Source: Sternotherus odoratus
Taxonomy: Eukaryota > Chordata > Testudines > Kinosternidae
DNA: 64,000 bases
Assembly (NCBI GenBank): GCA_032164245.1
Contig: JAVMKO010000002.1
Location: 93,757,340 to 93,821,339 of the forward strand
Reading direction: 5' to 3'
Below, piece after piece: positions 12,151 through 23,900 of the stretch (the first letter of the stretch is position 1; each line of letters starts with the position of its first letter). Both the position numbers and the translations under genes were made by a program. Under the pieces are notes generated by a model. The model saw nothing but the letters and a program-made list of their open reading frames with translations. It had not been told where the DNA came from and searched no databases.

Positions 12151-13705
12151 GCCCTAGCAGATCTTATGGTATATAGATCTGGCAGCCATTGCCCCCTCCA
12201 GAGAGGCATTCAGAGAGCAGTGGCCACAGTTTCCACACACTAAACCAAAATACCTATGATCAGACAGGTCACTTTTATGACACCTGTTAAAGGGAATGAC
12301 TGTTATCTTTTTAAAAGATTTCCATAGTTGGGGGGGGGGGGGAATTGAAAAGATTTTTCTGAAGAAAAGACTCTTGCTGCAAATGCTAATAGTGCTATCT
12401 TTATGCAGAAACTATCCTATTGACACAGTTATAAGATTGAACCATGCACCAAACAGAACCTTAGCTCACGTATCCAGATGTGCAATGGCTAATCTTCTAG
12501 TCCTCACTCGGGCAAAAGTCCCACTGAATTGAATAGGAAATGGTCTGAGAAAGGTCTGCAAGATAATCCCACCTGGTGACATTCCTTCCCCACAATGATA
12601 CAGATTGAATTTTCTGATTTATTTCAGCCTGGCCAAAACGAAGGTTCACCCTGTTAATGAGGCATTTCTTCTCTAAATCAAGAAGTGATTATGTTTTAGC
12701 CAGAGGATATCATGCCACCTGTGACCAAACCTCTAGCTTCCAATTATCCCTGCCAAACTGCACAAAATAAAAACAGTACTGAGCACCACTTTTAGTGATG
12801 CAATTTATGGTATAATACATCTGTAAATAATTATTTTGTTGCTGAGTAAATGGGTGACATGGTTAAAAGCACTGAGATTACAAAAATGGAACTGGGGCAT
12901 AATGCTTTGTCAACAGAACCTCTAGATATTGCAAGCCAAACTCTGATCTCAGACGAGTGCAAAACTAGAGTAATTCAGCTGAAAACAATGTAACTTTAGC
13001 AAACGTCATGTTAGCAAATCTTGCCTATTTTTATCTGTAAAAAACAGAACGCCAATAGCACCATCAAAGAAAATAAATGTTATAACAATGGTGGAATATC
13101 ACGTTAATGGGTTTTCTTTGCCAGTCTTATAGATTGGAACAGTAGACCTTGTTTCAATGCAATCTTTCTGTTCCTTTCATTATATTATATATTTCTAAAC
13201 ATATGTTAAATCTTATTTTTAGGGATTCATAACTTAGTTAATTTCATTTACATTTGTTTGGAATGGGGCATGAGAAATTTAATGTATGTGTATGTGCATT
13301 TTTTCACAGGGCCTTATCTGCAAACCATATGGAGGCAAAACTCCAGGTTCACTTCCTGGACGAGAGGAGTCAGTGCTTGTAAAGCCTGTAGGCTCAACCC
13401 CTAAGTCAAGAAATACTTTGGTTTGTAGCTTTAAAACTTTTTGGCTCATGTATTGAAAGGTGCAGTAGACAATCCTGTAGCTCTCACTCAGGCAAAAGTT
13501 CTACTGGATTGAATCGGAGGCAATAAGAAAAACAAACTAACCCCCCCCCCATTTTAATATGCGACATTTTTGCAATCTGTAGGGAATGATGCTGTTACTG
13601 AAAACCATTTTTAAATTGTCAAGTTATTAAAGCTTGGCAACAGGTGTGCTGGTATCTATATCCACTCTGTGAACATCATCATTAAGAAAGTGCATCTTAG
13701 TCATT
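12151..13705. other. Spacer, no gene seen
   Basis: Contains a G homopolymer near 12330 and a C homopolymer near 13541. The similar phrases CTCACTCGGGCAAAAGTCCCACTGAATTGAAT near 12505 and CTCACTCAGGCAAAAGTT.TACTGGATTGAAT near 13484 look like two copies of one old dispersed repeat. Confidence 0.5.
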
Positions 13706-13844
13706 ACACCATCATCATACAACTCTTCATGTACTTGCATGCCCAAAATGATACACTTGTTTTAATACCAAATTAAACACCATCATCATACAACTCTTCA
13801 TGTACTTGCATGCCCAAAATGATACACTTGTTTTAATACCAAAT
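13706..13844. repeat. 67-bp direct repeat, period 71 bp
   Basis: The unit from ACACCATCATCATACAAC to TTTAATACCAAAT occurs at 13706-13773 and 13777-13844, essentially identical, with only a few bases between the copies. It is a recent local duplication in spacer. Confidence 0.9.
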
Positions 13845-15074
13845 GTGCAAATGGGGCAGACAGGATCTCTGTGAAAGTGTTTATGAATGCATGAATTCTG
13901 GCAGCTATTGGTAGAGTATCAAGTCTAAAGGACTTACTTATCCAATAGGTGAATGAAGCATCTGATACTCTTGCATTGATATTGTATCCTGTCCAAAAGA
14001 GCCATTATGGCAGCAGTAGAAGTGTCTCATATATTCTATTAATGTACCATGTGAAATCCACAATAATATAATTGCTCTGTTGGGTCTGACAGAGACCTAA
14101 GTACAATTCACTGGCAATAGCAGGTTTTAAACATATTATTTGGTAATCTTTTAATTCAACTATTCAGAAAATGAAATTTAATACAATAAATGATTAAAGC
14201 AACATCAATAAGAATTGTATTTTTACTGGAAAAAAATTAAATTATTCAAATGAAAGGTTTTCAATGTCCTGACTCCTGGGGCAAATTCTACCCTCAGTAG
14301 CACCCATTCAAGGCCACTGCAGTCAGCCCCACTGAGTTACATGGGTTGTAACAGAAGACATTTTGTAAGATTTCCTTCTGAGACCCTATAATGCCTAAGC
14401 TAATAGTGGTATCTCAAACTAAAATATAAGCCTTAAATAGAAGTTTTGTGGTGTTTGTCAGCTTTAGTTACCATGCTAATATTATTTTAGCATTTCTTAT
14501 ATTGTTTTTTGGGTCAGCATAAAAATCCTAGATAACTCTACCCTCAGTTTGGATCACAATACTTCAAACAGGCTTGGTAAAGAATATCAATCAGTGTGGT
14601 CTCAGATCACAGCTATATATCTGTACACAATTATTATTAATTCTTATGATGATGATGATTTACTTTATAGTGTCCAAAATATACTTAGGGATTTACAGAA
14701 ATATGTAAAAAGACAAGGCCCCTGCAACAAAGGTCTTACAGTCTAACATTAGAGATGATGTGATGAAAACAGAACAAACAGTCAATGTGGGGAACGGAGG
14801 TCAAGGGTTACAATTATGTGGTGGCTCAGTTTGGGCATATGCACATTTTGGGAATGTTTCATGAATAATGAGATCTTGTTATTTTAATGAACTCCTAATT
14901 AAGTCTCTTTTACAGAATCTTATCAGCTGTAAGACAGATAGATCCACTAAATTTTCACTACAATAGGTTTTTTTTCTCCTGCTGATAATGGCTCATCCAA
15001 ATTAAATAGCCTCTTAGAATTGGTATGGTAATTTACAACTTTTTTTTTTGCTTTCTGTGTGTATAAATGCATCT

Positions 15075-15185
15075 TACTTCTGTTTGTTCCATTCTATTCA
15101 TCTGATGAAGTGGGCTATAGCCCACGAAAGCTTATGTTGAAATAAACTGGTTAGTCTCTAAGGTGCTACAAGTATTCCTCGCTTT
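15075..15185 (+). mobile_element. Diverged relative of the hammerhead-motif retroposon
   Basis: This copy has the full consensus-like core: CTGATGA at 15102-15108, one extra A, GTGGGC (15110-15115), loop TATA, GCCCAC (15120-15125), then GAAA (15126-15129). After it comes GCTTATG, then GTTAGTCTCTAAGGTGC, which is shared with the other copies. The six-pair stem II is perfect. Downstream it departs from the younger subfamily, with TTGAAATAAACTGG replacing TTCAATACTTTAG, so it is an older or different subfamily. The extents are approximate. A 7-bp GCTTTCT on both sides may be what remains of its target duplication. Confidence 0.65.
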
Positions 15186-15426
15186 CTTCACTTCTTGAAG
15201 GTGCTCTCACAAAAGAGAGTTTGAAGGACTGCAACATAGGATGAGAGTTTGGTGGATGGGATGAGGTTACAAATATATGTGTGAGGGGAGTGGTATGGAA
15301 GAAGGTATAGATGTGAGTGTGGGAGAAGGAAATTCAGGAAAGACAGCTTCAAGGCTAGCGTCATTTGCAGAGTAAAGGGAGGCAGGATGAATTCAATAGG
15401 AGACTGTAAGAGATATATGCAAGGCC

Positions 15427-15551
15427 TAGGGTGACCAGATGTTCCAATTTTATAGGGACAGTCCTGATTTTTGGGTCTTTTTCTTATATAGGTTCCTATT
15501 ACCTCTCACGCCCCTGTCCTGATTTTTCACACTTGCTGTCTGGTCACCCTA
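15427..15551. mobile_element. TAGGGTGACCAGA-type MITE (125 bp)
   Basis: The terminal inverted repeats are TAGGGTGACCAGAT at the left and TCTGGTCACCCTA at the right. The element has a short interior with GATTTTTCACACTTGCTG and two near-mirrored CCTGATTTTT pieces. A close relative lies in CD83 intron sequence at 56891-57002. The length and structure are those of a non-autonomous DNA transposon, probably hAT-derived. No clear duplication is retained here. Confidence 0.75.
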
Positions 15552-16060
15552 GCAGGGCCAGATGTAGGGCCTCAAATATGATGAAAACTAGTTTGACATT
15601 GATATGCAAGCCAGTATATAGAATGAGTCAAAGATGGGCGAGGTGGTAACATGGTTTGTAAGCTGGCTAAGGAAGTTGTCAGGGTTTTGGACAGGCTGGA
15701 GAAAAGCAATGTGGATATCAAGTCAGCTGGTGAGAAGTGGGTTACAGGAGACAAGGTGGAAGAGAGTATAAAGGCATAGACAAGAGTTTGAGCCACTGGA
15801 CAGATAGGAAGGTGGGGGAATTTTAGATATGTTGTGGAGGGAGCAAGGGCAGGATTGTATCCTAGCCTGGATGTAAAGAGAAAAAGGAGAAGGAAGCATT
15901 GAAATTTACCTTTGCATTGCAAACCTGGGAATGGCCTTGTTGTTGACAACAATGAAGAATGGTTGAGCAAAAAAAGATTTAGGAGGGAAAATTACAAGAT
16001 GGTTTTGGTAATCCAGAGTTGGAGCTGTCAGCAAACCATCCTAGATGAAATGGTAGTGAA

Positions 16061-16925
16061 TGCAGGAGCAACCAGGCAATTCTATTTCCTCTCTCACTAG
16101 CCTCGCAAAACTCTCTCACTAGCAAGAAGGTTCAATTTCCAGCCATACTTAATGGCGCCTATGAAAACAAATGAGATATTTTAGGCACGTGAGGTCCCTC
16201 CCTTAGGTTTTAGGCCACCAAGCTGACAAATGGTTTGGTTCCTCTCATAGAAAATACCTTAAATAAAAATGGATAGCCATGGAGTGGCAGATGTGATGTA
16301 TGGCAACTCCTTTAACATTTGTGAGGAAATCATATTTCCTCAAACAAAAGTCATTGGGTTTGTAGTGGCATTGACAGACTCATGATTCTGAGACATGATT
16401 TAATTCAATATTCAACTGGATTACTACACTCCTGAATGAAAGATATTGTTTATGACTCCAAGCCCACAGGGTTAGTCCAGGTGTTCAGTAAGACAGGATT
16501 GTGAATCCAGGATAAGGAAATATGGTGCTGCCAACATTTTATAAAAGTGAATGATACATGTGCCTTGTACCATTTATGGCTCTAAGCTAGCAATGCTCTG
16601 GCTATGGCTGGAGAAGCATTTACATTCTAAGCACCTGATTTCAAATACTTATAATTGGAATAAAGTGTATCCTTGGACTGAAATTTCTCATGTTTCTTTT
16701 CAGCCGTAAGATTATTTGGGTAGAAAGTTTAGTAAATTAAAACTTGCCAAATGGGATTGTAAGTGTTAAGAAACACATCAGGTTCTTTTTTGTACTCAGA
16801 TAACTCAAAACCAATAAACTTTTAAAACTCTGAACTTCTTACCTTAGTTCTCAGTGAGGACATGTGCATTTGAGGCTAGAAGGAAACATTGTGACTATCT
16901 AATCTGATCTCTTATGTAAAACAGG
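16061..16925. other. Spacer, no gene seen
   Basis: Unique AT-rich sequence with no feature that I can support. Confidence 0.5.
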
Positions 16926-16933
16926 CATGTCAC

Positions 16934-17596
16934 CAGGGCCAGCGACAGAAATTTTGGGGCCCCCTATTCTGATCGTTTGGGGACCCCCTACTCTGATCGT
17001 TGGGGGCCCCCTACTCTGATCGTTGGGGGCCCTCCCAGCCTATTCTCCTTCCCCCGCTGCCTGACCCGGCCCACCCAACCTAATCTCCTCCCCCAGCCTA
17101 ACCTCCTCCCCTCCCCGCCCGCCCAGCCTGGCCTCCTCCCCGCTGGCTACCAGGCATACCAGCCAGCGCTTCCCCCCCCCCCCCAGCTGACAGCGGCTGG
17201 GGGCAGTGCGAGCCTCCGAGCATTGCCACCGCCTGGGCGCACGCTGCTGGCGCTTGCTCTTCGCTGCGCTCTCGTGCCCGGCAGGGTCCTGTGGGAGCGC
17301 GAGCCGCGGCCCGAGAGAGCGAGAGTCTGGGAGCGGCGCGAGCCGCCCTTGCTGCTCTCCCCCCCCCTCGGCCCCCGCGCGCCCTTCCCCCCTGGACCCG
17401 CGCGAGACCCTGCGGCTGGCGATGGAGACGCCGCTGCTGTGACCAGCCGCAGGAGCGCGAGAGCCCGCACCAGGCCCGGCGACAAGGGGGGACGACTACG
17501 GGTACAGCTGTGTACCGGGCCCTGGACTTAAGGGGGCCCCCCTTAAGTCCGGGGCCTGGTACAGCTCTACCCGTAGTACCCCCGTCGCCAGCCCTG
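16934..17596. mobile_element. Non-autonomous hAT element (663 bp) with internal hairpin
   Basis: The ends CAGGGCCAGCGAC and (reverse complement of right) CAGGGCTGGCGAC form terminal inverted repeats. The target duplication is a perfect 8 bp, CATGTCAC, at 16926-16933 and 17597-17604. The left interior has GGGGGCCCCCTACTCTGATCGTT repeats. The right end holds a near-perfect 100-bp inverted repeat at about 17486-17588, centred on ACTTAAGGGGGCCCCCCTTAAGT. The middle is very GC-rich and produces several long overlapping frames on both strands (up to 184 codons). None has transposase features, so none is called. Confidence 0.9.
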
Positions 17597-17604
17597 CATG
17601 TCAC

Positions 17605-20307
17605 CCAGTAATTCCTGTCTCAAGCCTGATCCTGTCTGAGCCTTTGAGAGATGCACAGTCTAGAGAGGGTGCAAGGAACTTTCCCCACTCTCCCAGTGTG
17701 ACACTCATAACACAGGAACTGCTTCCTGACAGGGGCCAGGAAGAATGGTGATGAGGTAGAGCAGAGCTGTCCCTTGGACTGCTGCACAAGGGCTTGTAAG
17801 TTGCATCTCATCATGGGGCATAGCTTCTGAGAACCCTAGGAGGCATTTTGGACCACGGCCTGTGGTGAACTAAGGCTGTTTTATGCGGCTCTGGTGGAGC
17901 AATTTAACCTTAACATTCTGAAATGCCAACAATCCCTCACTACCGGGAGCTCCTTGGAGCCACAGACAGTTGGCTTAAGAGAAACCAACCCTGAGACTGC
18001 TCTGATTTACACTGTGGTCTGGGGGGGATGCAAAGGTGCCTTTATGCCACCTCCTCAGCTGTACTGAGCACACCTTGGTCACAGCTCAGAATCCAGGCCC
18101 CTGCTTTTCTGAGGCAAAATGTCTCCTGATGCTCCCTCAGGAACAGCACAACTCTGCACAACCCAACATTGGACTGTATTTACAAGACACAATCAAGCCC
18201 TACATTTTTTAACAAGCCATTGTCCAGTGTTTGTATAGGCCAGTGGTTCTCAACCTACAGGCTGTGTGCGGCCCCATTAGCACACAGCTGCAGCCCGGCA
18301 GGGTCTGGGGTTAAAAGAGGGCACTGGGAAAGAAGGACTTTCCTCATTAGGTAAATTCCCATAAAGGAAAGGGGGGAAAAAATCTTGGCCTGTTACTGTT
18401 GTCCAACCAAGATGGAGCAGATAATACACTTGATGCCACTCTTCTGAAAGCATACTAGAGGAGCTGGGGAGAGCCATGATGTATTCCTCTGAAATCATGT
18501 TGGTAAGTTTAGCTAGGTTTTGGTCTATGGGTAGAGTGTGCATACAATATAATTAGCTATTGAATTTCACTTGGTATTTTGGGAACCATTCTTCCTTACC
18601 TCCATTCCACAGTCAATATCCAAAAGGAGAGAGACACCCCGCGCCCCCTGCAACAAACCCATTGCATTCAGAGGAAACTGGATGTCTTTCCATAAATGTT
18701 GATTTAAGACTTCAAACAAGAGTGACAGGAAGAATGCCCATGGATTTATTTAAATGAAAGAGAAGCTAGGTTAAAACATTAAGGCTAGGACACATGATGC
18801 TAAAAGCCAGAAAAAAGTTTCATATTTAATGTAATGTCTTCTCCTTAAAAACCTATCACAATAATAAACGGCGACGACACAGGGCTAGATCTCCCACAGT
18901 TTGGTTATGTTGTGCTTGGTGCAGGGGGAGAGTAAAGGTGGCTTTAAATTGTCTTTATGGTCCCCTAATCTTCGAGGAATTCAGTTGGGAATGTGTCTGA
19001 TCCCTGTGTAAGTTAGAGCAGCCCTAAACTATACCAGCCTGTTCAGAGAGTCCATTCCAGAAGCCAGGCATCAGAATGCTCCAGCAACACCCTTTTACTC
19101 CTGGAAACTTGTCCTCTACTGGAGGCCAGGAATGGGGTGGCATAAGAACTGTAACAGTGGCTCTATACCACCTGAGGATTCCTCCACTGCTGAAATCAGC
19201 CATGCCAATGGGGTTCCAAATGTTGTTGCTTATGTGAAAGCAGGGTTGGCAAAAACCATTAATACAGACATCTGGAATAGTATCCAGGAAGCAACATGGG
19301 ATATACCGGAACAAGTCACTGGTTCCTGCTCATTTCCTTATTAATTCAGTTACTGGAGAAATGTTTACTCTTTGCTACCTGGCTCATCCCGTTTCCTTTT
19401 ACATATGGGTGTATAGCCATACATGTTTCTAGCTATTCGTATTCATATTATTGGAGAGGTGTGTCAGAAGCAGTTGCTTAATGTATGTGTGCCTGTCTAC
19501 ATGGCCTAGCATGTCAGCGTGGATGAGTGACGTGATAACTGAGGAGGACTGTACAGTGGTGAGGCTGTGACATTGCCTACTGCTGTGAATGCTGCAGAAA
19601 CTGCTTTTTTTAAGACTTCTAAATACTTTGCCTCAAAACAATATGCTCTTGGGGTGTGTGGAATCACTTTGGGTTTACATGCATGTCTTCCAGGTCAAGC
19701 CTACTACCTAGGATTGTGTGTCCCTCCTCAATCATTTTCTGTGCTGCCCGTCCTTTACATCTCCCATGTATCCTCCAGAAAACTGGACCCACATACTACA
19801 GTGTGTAAGGTGGCTCCAAGCCAACCCTGTTATAGACTATCCTATAGAATGAATGTCCTCCAGTTTTGCATTGTGTGTCTTGTACAGCACCACACCCATG
19901 GCTAGCATGTAAATAACAACCAACAACAACCCTGATCTACCAACTAAATACAAGCACTATACAGATCTGTTACAAATATCTAGACAATCTGTAGGTCAGA
20001 ACTGAAGTGTTAGGCGTGTACTTTAGAGGACCTACCATTCTGAACAATATTTGATTGTCCAGGAGCAATATTTCTTTTGGCATTAGGTCATGTTTTCCCT
20101 TTGTTCTTCATCACCACTCCAAGTAACAGTGCTAATCTGTGAACTGCAAAGTAAAACGTGCTAGAATTTTGATTACTGAAATACCTTTTAAAGATCAATA
20201 CCCAATAAGTTTTGCTGTCTTACATTCATATGTAAGAGCTCAGGAGTGGAAGGAGACATCACAAGAACAGGGAGAGAGGGCAGGAGAGAATCAACATGGA
20301 GCTACAG
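17605..20307. other. Spacer with a hAT end fragment at 18241
   Basis: CAGTGGTTCTCAACCTACAGGCTGTGTGCGGCCCCATTAG, starting at 18241, has the wording of a hAT left end, but no matching right end follows. Elsewhere the sequence is unremarkable. The two overlapping frames at 19024-19344, on opposite strands, have no signature and are not called. Confidence 0.45.
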
Positions 20308-20517
20308 CAGGGGCGGGAAAACCTTTTGGCCTGAGGGCCACATCGGGGTTGCAAAACTGCATGGAGGGTCGGGTAGGGAAGGCTGTGCCTCCCCAAACAG
20401 CCTGGCCTCCATCCCCTATCCACTCCCTCCCACATCCTACCTACCTCAGAATCCCCAACCCACCCAACCCCCCACCACCCCTGACCACTACCCCCTCCCA
20501 AGAGCCTGGCTCTTAGC
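20308..20517. mobile_element. hAT left-end fragment
   Basis: CAGGGGCGGGAAAACCTTTTGG and GCCTGAGGGCCACATCGGGG are typical of a widespread hAT left end, in which the sequence resembles CAGGGGTGGGCAAACTTTTTGG. A C-rich interior follows (CCCACCCAACCCCCCACC). The copy stops where the adjacent TCTACAC-type MITE begins near 20.52 kb, so its right end is missing. Confidence 0.65.
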
Positions 20518-20646
20518 ACTGGTGCACTGTCTACACTGGTGCTTTACAGTGCTGAAATTTGCTTGCTCAGGGAGAGGGGGTGGGTGGGATTTTTCACAAC
20601 CCTGAGAAAGTTGCAGTGCTGTAAATTGCCAGTGTAGACACGCCCT
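20518..20646. mobile_element. TCTACAC-type MITE, partial copy
   Basis: CTGGTGCACTGTCTACACTGGTGCTTTACAGTGCTGAAA, closing with TTGCAGTGCTGTAAATTGCCAGTGTAGACACGCCCTC, is mirrored around a G-rich centre. It matches the right half of the fuller copy at 20759-20966. Two neighbouring copies of one family 110 bp apart suggest a preferred target or a local duplication. Confidence 0.7.
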
Positions 20647-20758
20647 CTGTGACAACCATACAACACAATTCTCATAACTTCATATACATTAATGATATAC
20701 ATAGATGGATAGAGAAATGACTTTCCCCTGATACCCTTACATATAAAACATGCCTTGT

Positions 20759-20966
20759 AAGGTATGTCTTCACTAGTAATGTTAAAGCGCTGTCACAGCT
20801 GGGAGAGAGTTCTTCCAGCGCTTTAAAAAAACAACCCCCACGGAGAGAGTAACTCCCAGCGCTGGTGCACTGTCTACACTGCCACTTTATAGCACTGAAA
20901 CTTACTGCACTCAGGAGTATGTTTTTTCAGTTGCAGCGCTGTAAAGTGCCAGTGTAGACAAGCCCT
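20759..20966. mobile_element. TCTACAC-type MITE (about 208 bp)
   Basis: The left end AAGGTATGTCTTCACTAG mirrors the right end CAGTGTAGACAAGCCCT. Two internal hairpins are visible: AAAGCGCTG pairs with CAGCGCTTT, and CACTTTATAGCACTGAAAC faces GCAGCGCTGTAAAGTG. There is no coding capacity. Confidence 0.7.
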
Positions 20967-23900
20967 CATATCACAATTATATACAGATGAGGAATATGGG
21001 GGGTTACAGGGTGCTCTCCCAAGGCACAGAACATCACAATATATGCTACCTGTATGGCTCTGAGGATGTCACATGGGCCACAGCTGTGTGCTGCTTGGGT
21101 CACATTCTAAATACACCTACTATGTTATACTGTCTGAAGTTACCTGTCAGCACTGAGTGATTATAGGCATATAATGGGTGAAAAGAGTGAAATGATTTTG
21201 TAGATATGTGTACACATTTCAGATTGTAAACTATATCTCTAATCTATCTGGTAAAAAGACGTATTTTGATTTAAAAATACCATAACTGTCTTCAGAAAGT
21301 CTGTCTAGCAGTTATATAGTAGTGTAATGATTCACAACATCATTATACTAATATGGTTATTAGTATTTAACAGGTTATAAGGCATGTACAATTGTCAATT
21401 CCTATTATTCATAATTTGAATATATTGCAATTGAAAAGAAAAATGCACAAAAAAGGCCCAATTTGCAACATGGTCTAAAGATTTAAACACCCTCCTCAAC
21501 ACACGCACCAGCTTTTTAACAGCAAGAATGCAAAAAGCAGATCAGCAAGTCTCTTTATGTGCACTACTGTAACACAAAAAAAGTTGAATAGAATTTCAAT
21601 TGTAAAGGAGTACAATATTAATGCATGTTAATGGAAACCACAATTTAAATTCTGACAAATTACCCGCACTTCCAAAACACACATTTCAGCTTGAAGCAAA
21701 TGTGTTTGGTTGTATTACCATAAACCTCCTAAAAAGAGACTTTAGATGGAAATGTGGTCAGATCCTTAACCACAGCAAAGCACAGTGGGATAAATTCTGT
21801 TTGCAATTTACATACACACACCACACCATTGGTGAACTTCTGTACAATTGCTCATAACATGCTTTAATTTGCCAACAGGACGTAGGAAGGGTGGACAGTC
21901 ACTTTAAGGTGGGTTCACTCATTTATTTTGGCGAGATCTCAGAGGATTTCAATAGGCAATTGTTTTTCCTATATGAGAATTCTCACTTATGGCGTCTCAC
22001 AGGGGTTAATCTTGTCAGTTCTTTTTTTCCATGTGTACATTTTGTAAAGCCACAGGGAGATTGTGAAGATACCGTGTCATCAATATGCTGACGATTCTCA
22101 GTTATGTTTCTATTACAGTAAATCTGGAGAGACAGTTGTTTTCATAATCTCCTTCCAGACATCAAATAAACACATTCTTAACTTTAAGCACATGCTTAAG
22201 TCCCACTGAAATTAAGCATATGTTTAACTACTGTCATGTTGTCTGACGATAGGCACTGTATACAAACTATTTGGTTTATATTTAGTCCAAAAAACATGGA
22301 TGTGATGCTTGGAAAAGCATTCCTGAGAACTTCCAAGGACTATGACTGTATCCTTAGTTTTGTACACCTATCTGACAGTTGCCAAATTGGCTTACACCTT
22401 ACAGTATTGGGCTCTATCTATCCATCCATCTCAATAGCATCTGAGTGACTGATATGAAAATAAACAGGTGCTTCATTGCTGGTATATTCTCTCCTCTCTT
22501 TATCTTGTGGTAGTGTGGATAATTTGTGTCAGCAATTAGCGTGTTTATGTTTTATATTGAGGGAAATCTAGGGCATCAAGATGGGTTATTTGATCTTATT
22601 GGAGTCATACCAGGTCCTAGATAGAAGTGATGGTTGGAAATAATAAAAATAATAATATCTAGCTCTTATATAGCATTTTTCATGAATAGTCTCAAAGTGC
22701 ATTACAAAGGGAAGTAAGTATCATAATCCCCACATTGCCCAGTCCATTTTAATGTTGGCAATTCCTATCTTTGAGAGCTTGACTTCTCAACCTAAACATT
22801 TTTAATGGAGTTTTTTTGTAGGTCATTTCCTAGGTTTTTAAAACAGCAAACTAGAAAAAAACAACAACAGACATTCCACCATGTGGAACCATACCGACTC
22901 CCATATGGTTGGGTTCATCAGCAGGACTGGAACATTTAATGACATCCACAGCACAGACCTCTGTCACTTGAACTGACAGAGTAGTTAATGTGGGCCAACC
23001 AGTAAAGGGAGACAAAGCACACATTTCCCATATGGGTTTCACAGATCTCTGCTGAGCGATAGCACAGAAATGCTGAAGCTCAGGAACCCTGGGTTCTGTT
23101 CTAGATTCTTAGGGGAGTGTATCTAGTGGTTATAGAGCCTTCTGTCCCTGGCTCATCCAGCCTGTTCTTGTCCCAGTCTCCCCCACCACCACTCCTTTGT
23201 CTCCTTGTCCCAGCCCCTTCTCTCTTCAGCTCTGCATCTCAGGCTCTTCTCCTCCCCCCTTGTCCTAGTCACTCTACCCCTCTAGGACCAGCTCCTCACC
23301 TCTCCGCATTTCACTCCTCTGCTTCCTCCTTCTCCTCACTGCCTGGGCACAAGTGGGGTGTGAGGGGACTAAGGAAATGGAGAGACAGTCTACCTGCTCT
23401 TGGTTCCTGTACATGGCCCCCACAGCTACCCCTGGCTGCCATGAGGAGCAATTGCAAGGAAAGTTATGCTCACCCTTGCAGCCCTGAGATGGAGCATGCC
23501 CAGGAGAGATGGAATCTTCAGAGAATTTAGTTGCAAAACTAACAAGTCTCTGCTCAGCTTGAATGTGAACTGAGATTTTCAGGGGCTCATAACATGGCCA
23601 AATTTGGGCAGAATTTCATGAGACTGGCAAAACGCACATCCTTGATACAGATTACCACATGCTAAATTTCAAGTCCCTGCATAGAAGCACCAGCGCATGT
23701 CAACAAAATGGCTGTAAGCAATTTTTAACATGGAAAAAACCCAATCTGTTTTCCCCTAACCTTGTTCTGAGAAATGGCTGGATTGTTTTTGTTGAAATTT
23801 TCAAAAAAGTCAGCCTGAGGCAGACATCAGGTATGGAAAATTGCAGCCCAAATGGTTAGAATTTGGCAAAGATATAAGCACCTGAAAATAGGATCTTATC

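Larger units (their letters stand above)
14640..16060 (-). repeat. Old dispersed repeat, split by younger insertions
   Basis: The start around 14650-14750 has MIR-like wording (AAGACAAGGCCCCTGCAACAAAGGTCTTACAGTCTAAC). From 15190 to 16050 the sequence carries phrases such as GAGAGTTTGGTGGATGGGATGAGG and AAGTTGTCAGGGTTTTGGACAG. These read like a long, decayed dispersed element known from many reptile sequences. Two younger insertions, near 15.06-15.19 kb and at 15427-15551, lie within it. The 132-residue minus-strand frame at 15572-15970 has no domain and is taken as chance. Confidence 0.35.

Noticed and set aside
15572..15970. 132-codon minus-strand frame
   Set aside because: Falls within an old dispersed repeat; composition is Ser/Leu/Pro-rich, with no motif and no splice context.
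16977..17604. Long overlapping frames (184, 168, 112 and 106 codons)
   Set aside because: They lie in the GC-rich interior of the 663-bp hAT element and have no transposase or host-protein features.
19024..19344. Opposed 96- and 70-codon frames
   Set aside because: Neither has a recognisable domain, and the two overlap on opposite strands in unique sequence.
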